64,000 bases of DNA from Methanofollis tationis (GTDB lineage Archaea; Halobacteriota; Methanomicrobia; Methanomicrobiales; Methanofollaceae), in contig NZ_JABXWR010000001.1 in the NCBI RefSeq assembly GCF_013377755.1, positions 941,104-1,005,103 of the forward strand. The letters run 5' to 3'. Each line of letters opens with the position of its first letter. Positions within the stretch are counted from its first letter, which is position 1. Position numbers and translations under genes: made by a program. Below, in pieces: positions 34,439 through 43,398 of the stretch. Below the pieces are notes generated by a model. The model saw nothing but the letters and a program-made list of their open reading frames with translations. It had not been told where the DNA came from and searched no databases.

Positions 34439-35101
34439 TCACGAACGATCAGGCAGGCCCCAGGCATCCCTGATATACATCGAGTGCATCCCGATTGCCC
34501 GCGGGGCCAGGATATCGTTTCGGTACGAGTCCCCGATGAAAAGGGCGTTTTCCGGATCGACCCCGAGTTTCTCCAGGGCATACACAAAAATCCTGGGGTC
34601 GGGCTTCTTGAACCCGAGGTCTGAGGAGAAGACGAGCACGTCGAAATACCCCTTGAGACCGAGGTGGCGGAGTTCGTGCTCGGAGAAGACCCGCTGGCCG
34701 TTGGAGACGATGCCCATCGGCAGACCCCTGAGGTGCTCGAGCAGACGCAGGCTCTCGGGAAAAACCCTTTTTTTCCGTACCGACGCCGCCCGGAAGGTCC
34801 GTGCAGCCCGGCGACCGACCCTGCGCGCATCGAGATCCCAGAGGCGATGGTCCCGGCAGATCTGGACAAAGACCGCCTCGACGTCGATCTCGGGGTGGGC
34901 TTCCCCCCGTCGCACGGCCTGCTCGCGGCAGGTCCGCCTGTACTCGTGCATCAGATCCCCCGCTCCGATCCCGACGCCCTGATAGGACAGCCACGAACTC
35001 AACATCTGCCAGGTCAGCGGGTCGTCCTCGTCGGTGCCGATCTCGATCAGGGTGTTGTAGCAGTCAAAGAATACGGCCTGGACGTTGTCAGGAATACCCA
35101 T
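34439..35101 (-). CDS. HAD-superfamily hydrolase (paralogue 2)
   Basis: From the ATG at 35101 (MGIPDNVQAVFFDC) this 220-residue HAD protein shows motif I FDCYNTLIE, motif II IVSNGQRVFSE, lysine in LGFKKPDPRIF and motif IV FIGDSYRNDI. It is a paralogue of the protein at 27250-27891, with matching WLSYQGV and SNGQRVFSE..LR segments. GAGAGGTGG stands before the start. Its own promoter is the AT-rich region near 35150-35180. The gene sits just upstream of the glucan operon, so the two paralogues bracket it. Confidence 0.85.
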   Translation of the reverse strand: MGIPDNVQAVFFDCYNTLIEIGTDEDDPLTWQMLSSWLSYQGVGIGAGDLMHEYRRTCREQAVRRGEAHPEIDVEAVFVQICRDHRLWDLDARRVGRRAARTFRAASVRKKRVFPESLRLLEHLRGLPMGIVSNGQRVFSEHELRHLGLKGYFDVLVFSSDLGFKKPDPRIFVYALEKLGVDPENALFIGDSYRNDILAPRAIGMHSMYIRDAWGLPDRS

Positions 35102-35146
35102 GGGCCACCTCTCTGAGAAAGGTCGGCCGGGGCGCCAATATACGTT

Positions 35147-35183
35147 TTCGAAATAATATATAATAGATATTGGAAATATATAT
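35147..35183. promoter_or_regulatory. AT-rich promoter region of HAD paralogue 2
   Basis: A run rich in TATATA/AATATT motifs lies 46-82 bases before the HAD start on the minus strand and just beyond the end of the MCR-activation operon. Several TATA boxes are possible. Confidence 0.45.
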
Positions 35184-35189
35184 TGTCGA

Positions 35190-35648
35190 TCAGGCGCCGC
35201 CATCGTCCTTTGAAACGCCGTTCGTCCCCTGGATATCGCAGGAGATGCAGGGCTCGTCCGGTCTGGTCTCGTCCATCACCCGGTAGGCGTCGGCGAGCAC
35301 CGAGGCGTTGGAGGCGAGGCCCGCGATCAGGATCACCTCGAGAACCTCGTCCCTGGTCGCCCCTTTCGCCATCGCCGCCTGCATATGGTAGTCCACGCAG
35401 TGGCGGCACTTCAGGGCGGCGCCCACCGCAAGGCTGATCAGCTCGATATATTTCGGGTCGAGATGGCTCGTTTCAAAAATGGCATCCCGGTAGAGAAGAT
35501 GGGAGACGAGCACCTCGGGCCGCTCCCCCATCCGCGTCTGGATCAGGGGTGCGCGGCCGAACTCTTCCTCGATCTCCCTGAGCCAGCGGGCCGAGACCGT
35601 GCCGGTGCCCTCCTTCAGAATGGTGGCGAGTTTCTCTTCAAAGGTCAT
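35190..35648 (-). CDS. carboxymuconolactone decarboxylase (AhpD-like) family protein
   Basis: This 152-residue all-alpha protein has the AhpD-type redox signature KCRHCVDYH (CxxC plus His) in a segment ALKCRHCVDYHMQAAMAKGATRDEVLEVI. It is last in the operon of MCR-activation markers, 3 bases after Mmp7. AhpD-like proteins act as thiol oxidoreductases; a redox role linked to MCR activation is suggested only by the position. A second CxxC (CISC) is near the C-terminus. Confidence 0.85.
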   Translation of the reverse strand: MTFEEKLATILKEGTGTVSARWLREIEEEFGRAPLIQTRMGERPEVLVSHLLYRDAIFETSHLDPKYIELISLAVGAALKCRHCVDYHMQAAMAKGATRDEVLEVILIAGLASNASVLADAYRVMDETRPDEPCISCDIQGTNGVSKDDGGA

Positions 35649-35651
35649 CGA

Positions 35652-36590
35652 TTACACCATGATATTGGTTTCAGAGAAGGGTTTTATCCTGAGCCATATG
35701 TAGTTGCGCATCTTTGAAGGGAGCACTTCGGCGACGTCGCCCACCGTAACGCCGTTTTCGATCTCAAGGGCGCGGATCTGGGGAGCATAGACCTCGTACG
35801 GGATCTTCACCCGCAGGCCGGCCATCTGGACGGTCACCGGCGTCGGGTGATTGACCATGTGGACCGCCTCCACCTTATCCTCGATCACCTTCATCAGCCG
35901 CGCCGGCGAGACCGAAAGGGGATCTTTGGCGATTTCCGCTCGTTTTTCATCGAGCACCCGGGAGACTTCATCGACCAGAGCGTCCAGGGTGGCGAGCTCC
36001 TCGGGCTTTTTCGTCCGGTGCATGCACCGCCCCATATTCCCGACATACCCCTCCACCGGGGGATCGATGACACGCCTGAGGGCTTCGGTCGACGGGGCGC
36101 CGGTGACCACCATCGGGACGTGGACGCCCCGGCGGAGGGCCGGAAACTTCTCCTCGATGCAGACCTCGAAGTTCCCGAGCACATAGACGACAAGATCGTG
36201 CTCGTTGATCGTGTCCCGCTCCTCGACATTGAGGTTTGCAATCCGTTTGCCGAACCCCCGCGCAAGCCCGACCATATTTGTCTTCGCCCCGGCCCTGCGG
36301 AGGTACTCGGCCACGTCGCAGGAGGAGTGCGGGAGATGATGGATCTCCAGGGAGGGCGAGACGACGGCGATCTCGGTGCCGACGAGCGGGGCGACGATCA
36401 CCTCGCCGCCCAAGGGGCGACCGATCGTGCGGATCAACTCGACGTCGTCCTTCGGCACCAGGCACTGGAGGACGACATCCTGGGCGATCATGTGTTTCTG
36501 GACGATATAGCCCCCGAGATCCTCGATGAGGTCGACGATCTCGTCATGGCGGTAGACCCCGCCCTTGTAGGTGATGGGGACAAAGATCAT
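35652..36590 (-). CDS. mmp7: methanogenesis marker protein 7
   Basis: This 312-residue protein is specific to methanogens and their relatives (methanogenesis marker 7 family). It co-purifies with the methyl-coenzyme M reductase activation machinery in published work. Conserved cysteines are in LQCLVPKDD, HHLPHSSCDVAEYL, NFEVCIEEKF and GNMGRCMHR. It overlaps mmp17 by 4 bases. It likely contributes to a complex with Mmp3, Mmp15, Mmp17 and AtwA that reduces the F430 nickel. The assignment rests on recognising the family and the operon. Confidence 0.88.
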   Translation of the reverse strand: MIFVPITYKGGVYRHDEIVDLIEDLGGYIVQKHMIAQDVVLQCLVPKDDVELIRTIGRPLGGEVIVAPLVGTEIAVVSPSLEIHHLPHSSCDVAEYLRRAGAKTNMVGLARGFGKRIANLNVEERDTINEHDLVVYVLGNFEVCIEEKFPALRRGVHVPMVVTGAPSTEALRRVIDPPVEGYVGNMGRCMHRTKKPEELATLDALVDEVSRVLDEKRAEIAKDPLSVSPARLMKVIEDKVEAVHMVNHPTPVTVQMAGLRVKIPYEVYAPQIRALEIENGVTVGDVAEVLPSKMRNYIWLRIKPFSETNIMV

Positions 36591-37174
36591 AGCGTCACCC
36601 CGATCAGTTTGAGTTTTTCGGCGACCAGTGTATCGACGATCTCCTCTGAGAGGGTGTTCTCGCTTGCGACATAGTAAAACACCCCGCCGACATGGTATTG
36701 CCGCCGCACCTTGAAGCCCTCAGGGGCGACGATCTGGAGGGCGTAGATCAGGTCGCGGTACAGTCCTTCCTCGGGATCGGCGACGACGATCTCCTCGATC
36801 TCCCGTGGGTCCTCCCCCTCGGGGAGATGGACGATGACCGAGAAACGGTCTGGCTGGTCGACGTATTCCTTGCCGTAGCGCCCCCAGAGGAGGCTGAGCA
36901 TCGGGGCGAGGTAGGTCTCGTCCCCGATCGAGAGGGTGGCCCGCCCCTCTTCGACGATCACGTCGGCGAAGTCCCTGATCCGCACGAGCCCGCCGCTCCG
37001 GCGGGTCGTCCCGACGGCCACAAAGACCGGCACACGGGGGTCGATGAAGATATAGAGTTTCTCGACCACCCTGAGGAGGTCGAGGTCGAGGAGGACGTCC
37101 GAGGCGATCTGCTCGTAGACCTCCCGGCCCTTCTCCTCGACACACTCGACCGTGAAGTACTCAAGCGCAGCCAT
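36587..37174 (-). CDS. mmp17: methanogenesis marker protein 17
   Basis: This 195-residue protein matches methanogenesis marker 17 (start LEYFTVECVEEKG.EVYEQIASDVLLDLDL). It occurs with mmp7, mmp15, mmp5 and mmp6 in methanogen genomes and is reported in the MCR-activation complex. No catalytic motif is obvious. Its start codon is 3 bases after the mmp15 stop and its end overlaps mmp7, so translation is coupled. Confidence 0.87.
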   Translation of the reverse strand: MAALEYFTVECVEEKGREVYEQIASDVLLDLDLLRVVEKLYIFIDPRVPVFVAVGTTRRSGGLVRIRDFADVIVEEGRATLSIGDETYLAPMLSLLWGRYGKEYVDQPDRFSVIVHLPEGEDPREIEEIVVADPEEGLYRDLIYALQIVAPEGFKVRRQYHVGGVFYYVASENTLSEEIVDTLVAEKLKLIGVTL

Positions 37175-37177
37175 CTC

Positions 37178-38416
37178 CTACTCTCCCCTGACAAAGCCCG
37201 ACGCCAGAAGGGCGCTCCCTACCGCACCGATGTACTGCGAGTGGTGCGGGACCACGATCTCGGTCTGGAGGAGCTGCCCCATCGCATACACCAGCCCCTG
37301 GATCAGAGAGGTGCCGCCGACCATGATCACCGGCTCCTTGATGTCCACCTCCTGGAGCTGCTGCTCGAAGACCTGTTCGGCAACCGAGTGACAGGCGGCG
37401 GCGGCGACATCCTCGCGGGTGCTCCCGGCGGCGAGGGCGTTGACCAGGCTCTGCGTCCCGAAAACGATGCAGTACGAGTTCATCGGGACATGGTTGCCCA
37501 CCCCTTTCATCGCAAGGGGGCCGAGTTCAGTGATGTCGATGCCCAGGCGCTTTGCGGTCATCTCGAGGAACCGTCCTGAGGCGCCGGCGCAGATCCCGCC
37601 CATCGTGAAGGTGCCCGGGATCCCATCCTGGACCGAGATCGCCTTGTTGTCCATGCCGCCGATGTCGATCACCGTCGCCGGGCCGTGCTGAGCGCCGGCA
37701 AGATAGACGGCGCCCTTCGAGTTGACGGTCAACTCTTCCTGAATGAGGTCGGCGTTGAAATGCTTTCCAATCAGGTAACGGCCGTATCCGGTCGTCCCGA
37801 TCGCCTCGATATCGCCGATCTTCAGGCCGGCCTCCTGCAGGGCGAGTTCGACGACGCCCTCTGCGCTCCTGACCACCTCGGTCGTCGGGAGCCAGCCGGT
37901 GCCGACGATCTCGTTGTCCTTCATCACGACCGCCTTCGTCGTCGATGACCCCGAGTCGATCCCCATCGTGATCCCCTCCTGCCTCTCCCGGGCGAGAAGG
38001 GCGCGGCGACGGGCGATCGTGGTCAGGGCCTCCATCCTGGTGAGCAGCGTCCCGGCCGTCGTGCGCTCGGTGAAGGAGTAGGAGACGACGGGAAGGTCGG
38101 AGTTCTCATGGATATAGCGGCGCAGTTCGTTCCTGACGATCGCCGCCTCGGCGCACCTGAAACAGGTGGCGATGAAGACGGCGTCGGCGTCGATCCGCCC
38201 GTCGACGAGCGCCCTCGCCCGGGCGATGGCGAGTTTTAAGTCAGGGCTCCGCACGTCGAGCCCGAACTCTTCGAAACCTTTCCTGACGTCGGCGAGCATG
38301 ATGTCCGGGAAGAAGATCTCGGCATCGACCATGGCGGCGGCTTCGTCGATCTCCTTCTGGACGCCAGAGTATTCGGGCCCGCAGGAGAGCTGGGCGATCC
38401 GCACTTTTTCGGTCAT
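37178..38416 (-). CDS. mmp15: methanogenesis marker protein 15 (BcrAD/BadFG-type ATPase)
   Basis: This 412-residue protein has an ASKHA ATPase core like the activators of 2-hydroxyacyl-CoA dehydratases: [14 protein letters not shown] (phosphate 1), [13 protein letters not shown] (phosphate 2), [16 protein letters not shown] with the cluster-type cysteine, and [12 protein letters not shown]. The N-terminal 150 residues carry further cysteines ([18 protein letters not shown]). By analogy it could use ATP to drive low-potential electron transfer to MCR via an iron-sulfur cluster. It overlaps mmp5 by 4 bases. Confidence 0.9.
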   Translation of the reverse strand: MTEKVRIAQLSCGPEYSGVQKEIDEAAAMVDAEIFFPDIMLADVRKGFEEFGLDVRSPDLKLAIARARALVDGRIDADAVFIATCFRCAEAAIVRNELRRYIHENSDLPVVSYSFTERTTAGTLLTRMEALTTIARRRALLARERQEGITMGIDSGSSTTKAVVMKDNEIVGTGWLPTTEVVRSAEGVVELALQEAGLKIGDIEAIGTTGYGRYLIGKHFNADLIQEELTVNSKGAVYLAGAQHGPATVIDIGGMDNKAISVQDGIPGTFTMGGICAGASGRFLEMTAKRLGIDITELGPLAMKGVGNHVPMNSYCIVFGTQSLVNALAAGSTREDVAAAACHSVAEQVFEQQLQEVDIKEPVIMVGGTSLIQGLVYAMGQLLQTEIVVPHHSQYIGAVGSALLASGFVRGE

Positions 38417-38865
38417 GCCTGCCCCTCCTTCGCGAGACCGGCAAGAAACTCCCTGATGGCGGCGACGAAAGCGATGCCTTCCTCGTCTGACGACGGATAT
38501 TCAAGGTCGAGGACCGGGATGCCCCTATGGCGGAGACTGAACTGGATCAGTTCGTTGGTCCGGGCGCACCCCATGCACCCGAAGGCAAACTCGGCCTCGC
38601 GGATGATGATCGCCGCCTCGGACTGCTCGATGAGGGGGCCGTAGATCGCCATGCGGCCGCGAACGCCCGAGGGCACCTCGACCGCCGCCCATTTCAGCCC
38701 CTTCTTCGGTTCTTCGGGGGTGATCTGGAGGGGGGGGCTCTCAAAACCCGGGGTCTGGATGCGTTCGCGGATCCCCAGGGCCGATCCGATTGGCTCGTGC
38801 CCGAACCGGGCGACCATATCGGAGAGGATGAGGCTCGTTGCCGGATAGATAAAGACTTTCACCAT
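38413..38865 (-). CDS. mmp5: methanogenesis marker protein 5
   Basis: This 150-residue protein of the methanogenesis marker 5 family has a conserved [12 protein letters not shown] segment whose CxxC may bind metal or a cluster. It sits between mmp6 (3 bases upstream) and mmp15 (4-base overlap). The biochemical role is unknown; the operon suggests MCR maturation or activation. Confidence 0.87.
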   Translation of the reverse strand: MVKVFIYPATSLILSDMVARFGHEPIGSALGIRERIQTPGFESPPLQITPEEPKKGLKWAAVEVPSGVRGRMAIYGPLIEQSEAAIIIREAEFAFGCMGCARTNELIQFSLRHRGIPVLDLEYPSSDEEGIAFVAAIREFLAGLAKEGQA

Positions 38866-38868
38866 GAT

Positions 38869-39309
38869 TTACGGCTCCTCTGCTTCCATCAGTTCTTTTA
38901 GTTTTCGGGCGTCGAGAGGCTCGCGCCGCTCCGGAACGGCCGGCACCCCCGTCGCCGGCGCTTCGAGCCCCCGCGCGATATAGCGGATCCGGCCCATCTC
39001 GAACTCGTGGCCCAGGTATCCGGGCCGCGCTCCGCCGAGGTTGGCCCGGCACCGGCGCTCGTCGCCGGGCGGAAAGCCCCGGTCCTTCACATAGATATGA
39101 GACGGGTCGAACTCGCGGATCCGGGCGATCAAGGTCTCGACCTCGTCGGGTTTCCCGGTCACCTGCATCCCGAAACAGGTCTCCTTGATCATGACGCCGC
39201 CCGAGATCTCGTAGGCCCTGAGGGCGAGGTCTTTCGGGGTCAGGTGAGGAGACTCGATAAAAACATATTTTGTGACCGTGCCGACATAGGCAGGAGTATA
39301 TTCAGCCAT
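38869..39309 (-). CDS. mmp6: methanogenesis marker protein 6
   Basis: From the ATG at 39309 this is a 146-residue methanogenesis marker 6 protein (YVGTVTKYVFIESP..L.P.DLA, ETCFGMQV.G, VKDRGFPPGDERRCRA). GGGAGGTG is eight bases upstream, and the start overlaps the mmp3 stop by 8 bases; an upstream ATG at 39330 is inside mmp3. Function unknown, co-conserved with MCR. Confidence 0.87.
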   Translation of the reverse strand: MAEYTPAYVGTVTKYVFIESPHLTPKDLALRAYEISGGVMIKETCFGMQVTGKPDEVETLIARIREFDPSHIYVKDRGFPPGDERRCRANLGGARPGYLGHEFEMGRIRYIARGLEAPATGVPAVPERREPLDARKLKELMEAEEP

Positions 39310-40840
39310 TCTTTCGCACCTCCCGCACATACACGGTCCCGCCTTCTTTCAGGCCGGCGAGTTTGTCCAGGTCGAGCACCCGGCCGATGAGGTTCGTCCC
39401 CTCGAACGGCTCAGAGGTGGGCCCGAACTCCGAGTTGTCGGTCTCCCGAACACCGACCATGCCGACGCCCTTTCTGGACTCGTTCGTCATCGCAAGCGAA
39501 CCGGCGGGAACGAGATCCTTCGGGGTGTTCTCGGGCAGGATATTGATCTTCTTCTTGATGGAAGGCTGGAAGAGGGTGACGTCCTCGAACTTGAAGAGCA
39601 CCGGCATCGAGCCGACCATATGGGTCCGCAGACCGGTCGCCCGCCTGAAGATGTCGCAGGTACTGGGAGCGTTCTCGTCGTCGAGGGTGATGGAGATCAC
39701 CCGCGCCGCCGGAAGGACGGCCAGGGTGACCGAGCCCGCCGCAAGGGCCTCGAGCGTCGTGGCCGGTTTCTGGCCGACGACAATGAGGTCCTCCCCGCCG
39801 CCTTCCAGCACCAGGGAAATCCCGCGTTCTCTGGCAACGGCCTCTGCCGCCTCAAGCGGCATTCCCACCAGATCGAAGCGCGGCGGGGCGACCGAGACCG
39901 AGAAGCGCTGGCCTGAGTCGGCGAGTTTGACGATCTCAAGCCCGTGAACCACCTGTCCGGCGAGCGTGTGGGCAGGGTGGGCCGGGATCTCCTCCCGGTA
40001 GATATAGATCCCGCCCATAGACCCGCCGGCCGCCCGCACGGTGACCGCACCCTCCCGCCGCGGCCTTTTGAGTTCTGCCGGCACCTCCATCGGGATCATC
40101 GATTCGTCCCTGATGAAGGTGGAGGCCGCCCGCCCGATGAAGAACGTCCCTTTCTCCATCGAGAGGAGGAGGTGCTCGACCGATCGGGCGGTCGTGGTGT
40201 CCACCGCCCCCTCGCCATAGCCCTCGGCGGCGATATCGACCCGGGTGACGATCTCGGCCCCCTCCTCAAGGGGCGTCGCCGGGTCGGCGGTCGTGAACGA
40301 GGTGGAGCGGTCGGCCCAGGAGAGCACCCGCTCGGCCCCGGTGATCGCGTCGCCGGTGGTCCAGCGGTCGATGACCCCGCGCCCGGAGACGACCCGCGCA
40401 ACAACGCCGCCGTCCTTTGCGGCCCCGAAATCGGCCCGGTGATCAGAGCGCGAGAAGATCAGCATCGAACGCGAGGGGTCGTAGCCGGCGCAGCCCAGGA
40501 CCACGTCGCCGCGCCCGTAGCGGTGCGGTGCACGGTCCGGGAGGATCGCCGACGGAAACGGTCCGAACGCCGCGGCATAGCGATCGCTCCACCGCAGAGA
40601 GAGTTCGCTATTAAAAATATCGATATCGTCGCCGAAAGCGGCTGCAAAAAGGGGGGTGGTCTCGATCACCACCTCGCCCGCGGAGGTCGAGAGCCTGATG
40701 TGCCCGGTCTGCGCCGCCTGCTTTGCCGCAGGCCTGATCACCGCCACCACGGTTGTCCTGTCCCATGCAGGGAGGAGATCGCCGATCGTCGCTCCCGCGG
40801 CAACCTCCACCTGCCTGCCGTCAAGGAAGACGTGCATCAT
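39302..40840 (-). CDS. mmp3: methanogenesis marker protein 3
   Basis: This 512-residue methanogenesis marker 3 protein has an N-terminal ubiquitin/ThiS-like segment (HVFLDGRQVEVAAGATIGDLLP), then domains with weak similarity to cyclophilin-like folds. Segments such as GTFFIGRAASTFIRDESMIPMEVP and NILPENTPKDLVPAGSLAMTNESRKGVGMVGVRETDNSEFGPT are strongly conserved in the family. It is reported to be part of the MCR-activation complex. It lies 11 bases after atwA. Confidence 0.88.
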   Translation of the reverse strand: MMHVFLDGRQVEVAAGATIGDLLPAWDRTTVVAVIRPAAKQAAQTGHIRLSTSAGEVVIETTPLFAAAFGDDIDIFNSELSLRWSDRYAAAFGPFPSAILPDRAPHRYGRGDVVLGCAGYDPSRSMLIFSRSDHRADFGAAKDGGVVARVVSGRGVIDRWTTGDAITGAERVLSWADRSTSFTTADPATPLEEGAEIVTRVDIAAEGYGEGAVDTTTARSVEHLLLSMEKGTFFIGRAASTFIRDESMIPMEVPAELKRPRREGAVTVRAAGGSMGGIYIYREEIPAHPAHTLAGQVVHGLEIVKLADSGQRFSVSVAPPRFDLVGMPLEAAEAVARERGISLVLEGGGEDLIVVGQKPATTLEALAAGSVTLAVLPAARVISITLDDENAPSTCDIFRRATGLRTHMVGSMPVLFKFEDVTLFQPSIKKKINILPENTPKDLVPAGSLAMTNESRKGVGMVGVRETDNSEFGPTSEPFEGTNLIGRVLDLDKLAGLKEGGTVYVREVRKNG

Positions 40841-40851
40841 CTATCACCCCT

Positions 40852-42462
40852 TCACGCGCCGGGTTTCCCCATGATCTCGCGTTCCTCATCGGTCAGACGC
40901 GCCAGCACCTCGGCAGACGTGCCGAGGGCGATGATCTTTCCGCCCCGCATCAGGGCTACCCGGTCGCAAATATCCCGCACAAACTCCATATCGTGCGATA
41001 CGACAATAAAGGTCTCGTCCATCTGCTCGCGGGCGTGCATGATCGAGTGCTTCACGTCGATCTTCGTGATCGGGTCCATGGTGCCGGTGGGCTCGTCCAG
41101 GATGACGATCCTGGGCTCCCTGATGAGCACCTGGGCAAGGGCGACGCGGTGGCGCTCGCCCTCGGAAAGTTCGCCCGGTTTTCGGTCCAGGATCTCGCGG
41201 CTCTTCTCCTCGGTGAAACCGGCCATGCGGAGGGTGATGACCGCCTTTCTGATCGCGAGCTCCTTCGGGAACTCGAGCCCGATCGCATCGGTGAGGTTGT
41301 CCAGGACCGTCCGGTGGGGGAAGAGATCGTACTCCTGGTGCAGGAGCCCGATATAGCCCTTCGCCCGACCGCGGAACTCGATGCCGGGCTTGGTCATGTC
41401 CACCCATTCCTCGCCGATCCGGACGTTCATCTCGCCGCTCGTCGGTTCGATGATCCCGGAGATAATCCGCGAGAGGGTGGTCTTGCCCGCACCGCTCTTC
41501 CCGATGATCCCGAAGATCTCCTTCTCCGCAACCTCGAAGGAAACGCCGTTGACCGCTTTCACCATGCCGCGGTCCACCGAGAGGTAGCGCTTGATCACGT
41601 CGCGGGCGACCAGGACGTTCGCCCCGAGGTCGGTCCTGGTGTAGGTCTCTGCGTCTGAGATCCCCTCCATGAAGTGGGCGATGACCTCCTGGGGCGACCC
41701 TATCGCTGCGATCTCGCCGTCTTTCAGCATGATCGCCCGGTCGGCGACGTCCTCGATCACCTGCGAGAAGTGCGAGGTGACCATCATGCCCATATCGTTA
41801 TTCCTGGCGGCCTCGTTGAGCATGGAGTGGACGAGGTTGGCGGTGCCCGGGTCGAGGGTGCCGGTGGGTTCGTCGGCAAAGAGAACGAACGGCTCCTTTG
41901 CGAGCTGGCGGGCGAGCACCACCCGCTGTTTCTCGCCGCCCGAGAGGTCGCGGGCGATATGCATCATGCGGTGGGAGAGACGGACCTCGTCGAGGAGATC
42001 GGCGGCCCGGTTCACCGCTTTGTTCGAGGGATAGTTGATGTCCTCAAGGGCGTGCAGGACATTCTCGATCACCCGGTCGTTCCCGTAGAGGGCAAAGGTC
42101 CGCTGGAACATGATCGCCGTCCGCGCCATGATCCGCCTTTTCATCGGCTCGTTCGAGGGGTCCCAGAGATCGAAGTCGGTCGGCTGCAGGGTCTGGCCGC
42201 ATTTCGGGCACGTTTTTCCGGCTGCGCTCGGCACGTCCACCCATCCGCACCCCTCGCACGCCGCAACATGGTAGAGCACCCGTCCGCTCGTCGGCGGCTG
42301 GTCGACACCTCTGATCAGGTGAAGGAGAACGGTCTTTCCAGAGCCGCTCCGCCCGATGATACCGACGATCTCGCCTTCTGCGACTTCAAAATTTATATTG
42401 TTGAGAGCCCGTTTCCCGCCAAAATCCATGCAGAGGTTCTCGACTGTGATAAGCGCGGTCAT
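40852..42462 (-). CDS. atwA: methyl-coenzyme M reductase activation component A2 (twin ABC ATPase)
   Basis: This 536-residue protein has two ABC ATPase modules in one chain and no membrane domain. Module 1 has Walker A GRSGSGKT near residue 37, a zinc-ribbon-like insert (CEGCGWVDVP..KTCPKCGQ), LSGGEKQRV and Walker B FVLFADEPTG. Module 2 has GKSGAGKT, LSEGERHRVALAQVL and VILDEPTG. The zinc-ribbon insert and the signature match component A2, the ATP-dependent activator of MCR. It is first of the operon atwA-mmp3-mmp6-mmp5-mmp15-mmp17-mmp7-AhpD. GGAGTATATT precedes the start. Confidence 0.93.
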   Translation of the reverse strand: MTALITVENLCMDFGGKRALNNINFEVAEGEIVGIIGRSGSGKTVLLHLIRGVDQPPTSGRVLYHVAACEGCGWVDVPSAAGKTCPKCGQTLQPTDFDLWDPSNEPMKRRIMARTAIMFQRTFALYGNDRVIENVLHALEDINYPSNKAVNRAADLLDEVRLSHRMMHIARDLSGGEKQRVVLARQLAKEPFVLFADEPTGTLDPGTANLVHSMLNEAARNNDMGMMVTSHFSQVIEDVADRAIMLKDGEIAAIGSPQEVIAHFMEGISDAETYTRTDLGANVLVARDVIKRYLSVDRGMVKAVNGVSFEVAEKEIFGIIGKSGAGKTTLSRIISGIIEPTSGEMNVRIGEEWVDMTKPGIEFRGRAKGYIGLLHQEYDLFPHRTVLDNLTDAIGLEFPKELAIRKAVITLRMAGFTEEKSREILDRKPGELSEGERHRVALAQVLIREPRIVILDEPTGTMDPITKIDVKHSIMHAREQMDETFIVVSHDMEFVRDICDRVALMRGGKIIALGTSAEVLARLTDEEREIMGKPGA

Positions 42463-42499
42463 AATATACTCCGTTGATACCTAAAGGGTAGTGTAGAGG

Positions 42500-42525
42500 T
42501 CAGATCATATTATCCTTTATATCGG
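42500..42525 (-). promoter_or_regulatory. probable promoter of the MCR-activation operon
   Basis: On the minus strand ATATAAAGGATAATATGATC contains two TATA-like cores 40-60 bases before the AtwA start, overlapping the 3' end of the upstream HAD gene. It would give a leader of about 20-30 bases. Confidence 0.4.
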
Positions 42526-43344
42526 AACAATTGCGTCTCCCGAGAGGTCCCTGATGATGGGGACAACTTCCCTGACGCTTCCAACGATATAATCTGCCGC
42601 TTTGCAGAGTTCAAGCGGCTTTTCCTTCGACTGCTGTTCTGAGAGGATGGCAACGTCAGCCTTCCTGAAGGCCTGGAGGTCGTTGATGCCGTCGCCGACC
42701 ATCACCACGGCGTCATAGCATTTTTTGAGGTCGTCGACGATCTGCGCCTTGATCGAGGGCGTGGCGATGCCGTGCACCTGGTCCCGCGGGATGCCCAGGT
42801 GGTCGGCGATCCGTTCGAGCTTTGCCGCCCGGTCGCCTGAGGCGATGAAGGTGGCAACTCCCATCGCATGGAGATCGCTGATCGCCTCCTTCGCACCTTC
42901 GAAGGGGCGGCCCCCCGCGGTGACGGTGAACTCGATCCCCGGCATGGTGAGGTTGAGGATCGCCCCGGAGTCCATCACCACAAGCGATTCCTCCTTCAGG
43001 GTCCCCCACACGTCCCTGATGCAGGCCTGGAGATCGCCGACCATGGCGTTTCTGTCAGAGTAGAGGATCCGCGCCAGGTCTTCGTGGGGTGTGACCTGGC
43101 GGAGGCACGAGACACCGAAACCGATATTCTGCGCACAGAGGTATGCGGAGAGGAGCTGGTCGGGCGGCGCCCCGATCACGTCCCTGGAATGGGCGTTGAG
43201 AGCGATGAGCACCCGAGCACGGTCCAGGCAGGTGAGGAGGGTCGTCTCGACGTCTGAGAGAATCTCACCGGTTCGGACGTCCCGTGCCGTCCGGTAGCTC
43301 CGGAGGAGGGTGCCGGCACTATCAAATACCACTGCAACGGTCAT
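42517..43344 (-). CDS. soluble P-type-ATPase-like HAD phosphatase
   Basis: From the ATG at 43344 this 275-residue protein has motif I VFDSAGTLL, an insert with several cysteines, then FIASGDRAAKLERIADHLGIPRDQVHGIATPSIKAQIVDDLKKCYDAVVMVGDGINDLQAFRKADVAI. The last segment is the motif IV of P-type ATPase phosphorylation domains (GDGxND) in a soluble protein without membrane helices. Such stand-alone versions occur next to methanogenesis genes in Methanomicrobiales. The substrate is unknown. It is 54 bases upstream of atwA and divergent from the R15P isomerase. Confidence 0.8.
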   Translation of the reverse strand: MTVAVVFDSAGTLLRSYRTARDVRTGEILSDVETTLLTCLDRARVLIALNAHSRDVIGAPPDQLLSAYLCAQNIGFGVSCLRQVTPHEDLARILYSDRNAMVGDLQACIRDVWGTLKEESLVVMDSGAILNLTMPGIEFTVTAGGRPFEGAKEAISDLHAMGVATFIASGDRAAKLERIADHLGIPRDQVHGIATPSIKAQIVDDLKKCYDAVVMVGDGINDLQAFRKADVAILSEQQSKEKPLELCKAADYIVGSVREVVPIIRDLSGDAIVPI

Positions 43345-43398
43345 GGATGCACACAGGTAACGCTTATGTGATCGGGTATTCATCTACTCCATTAAAGT

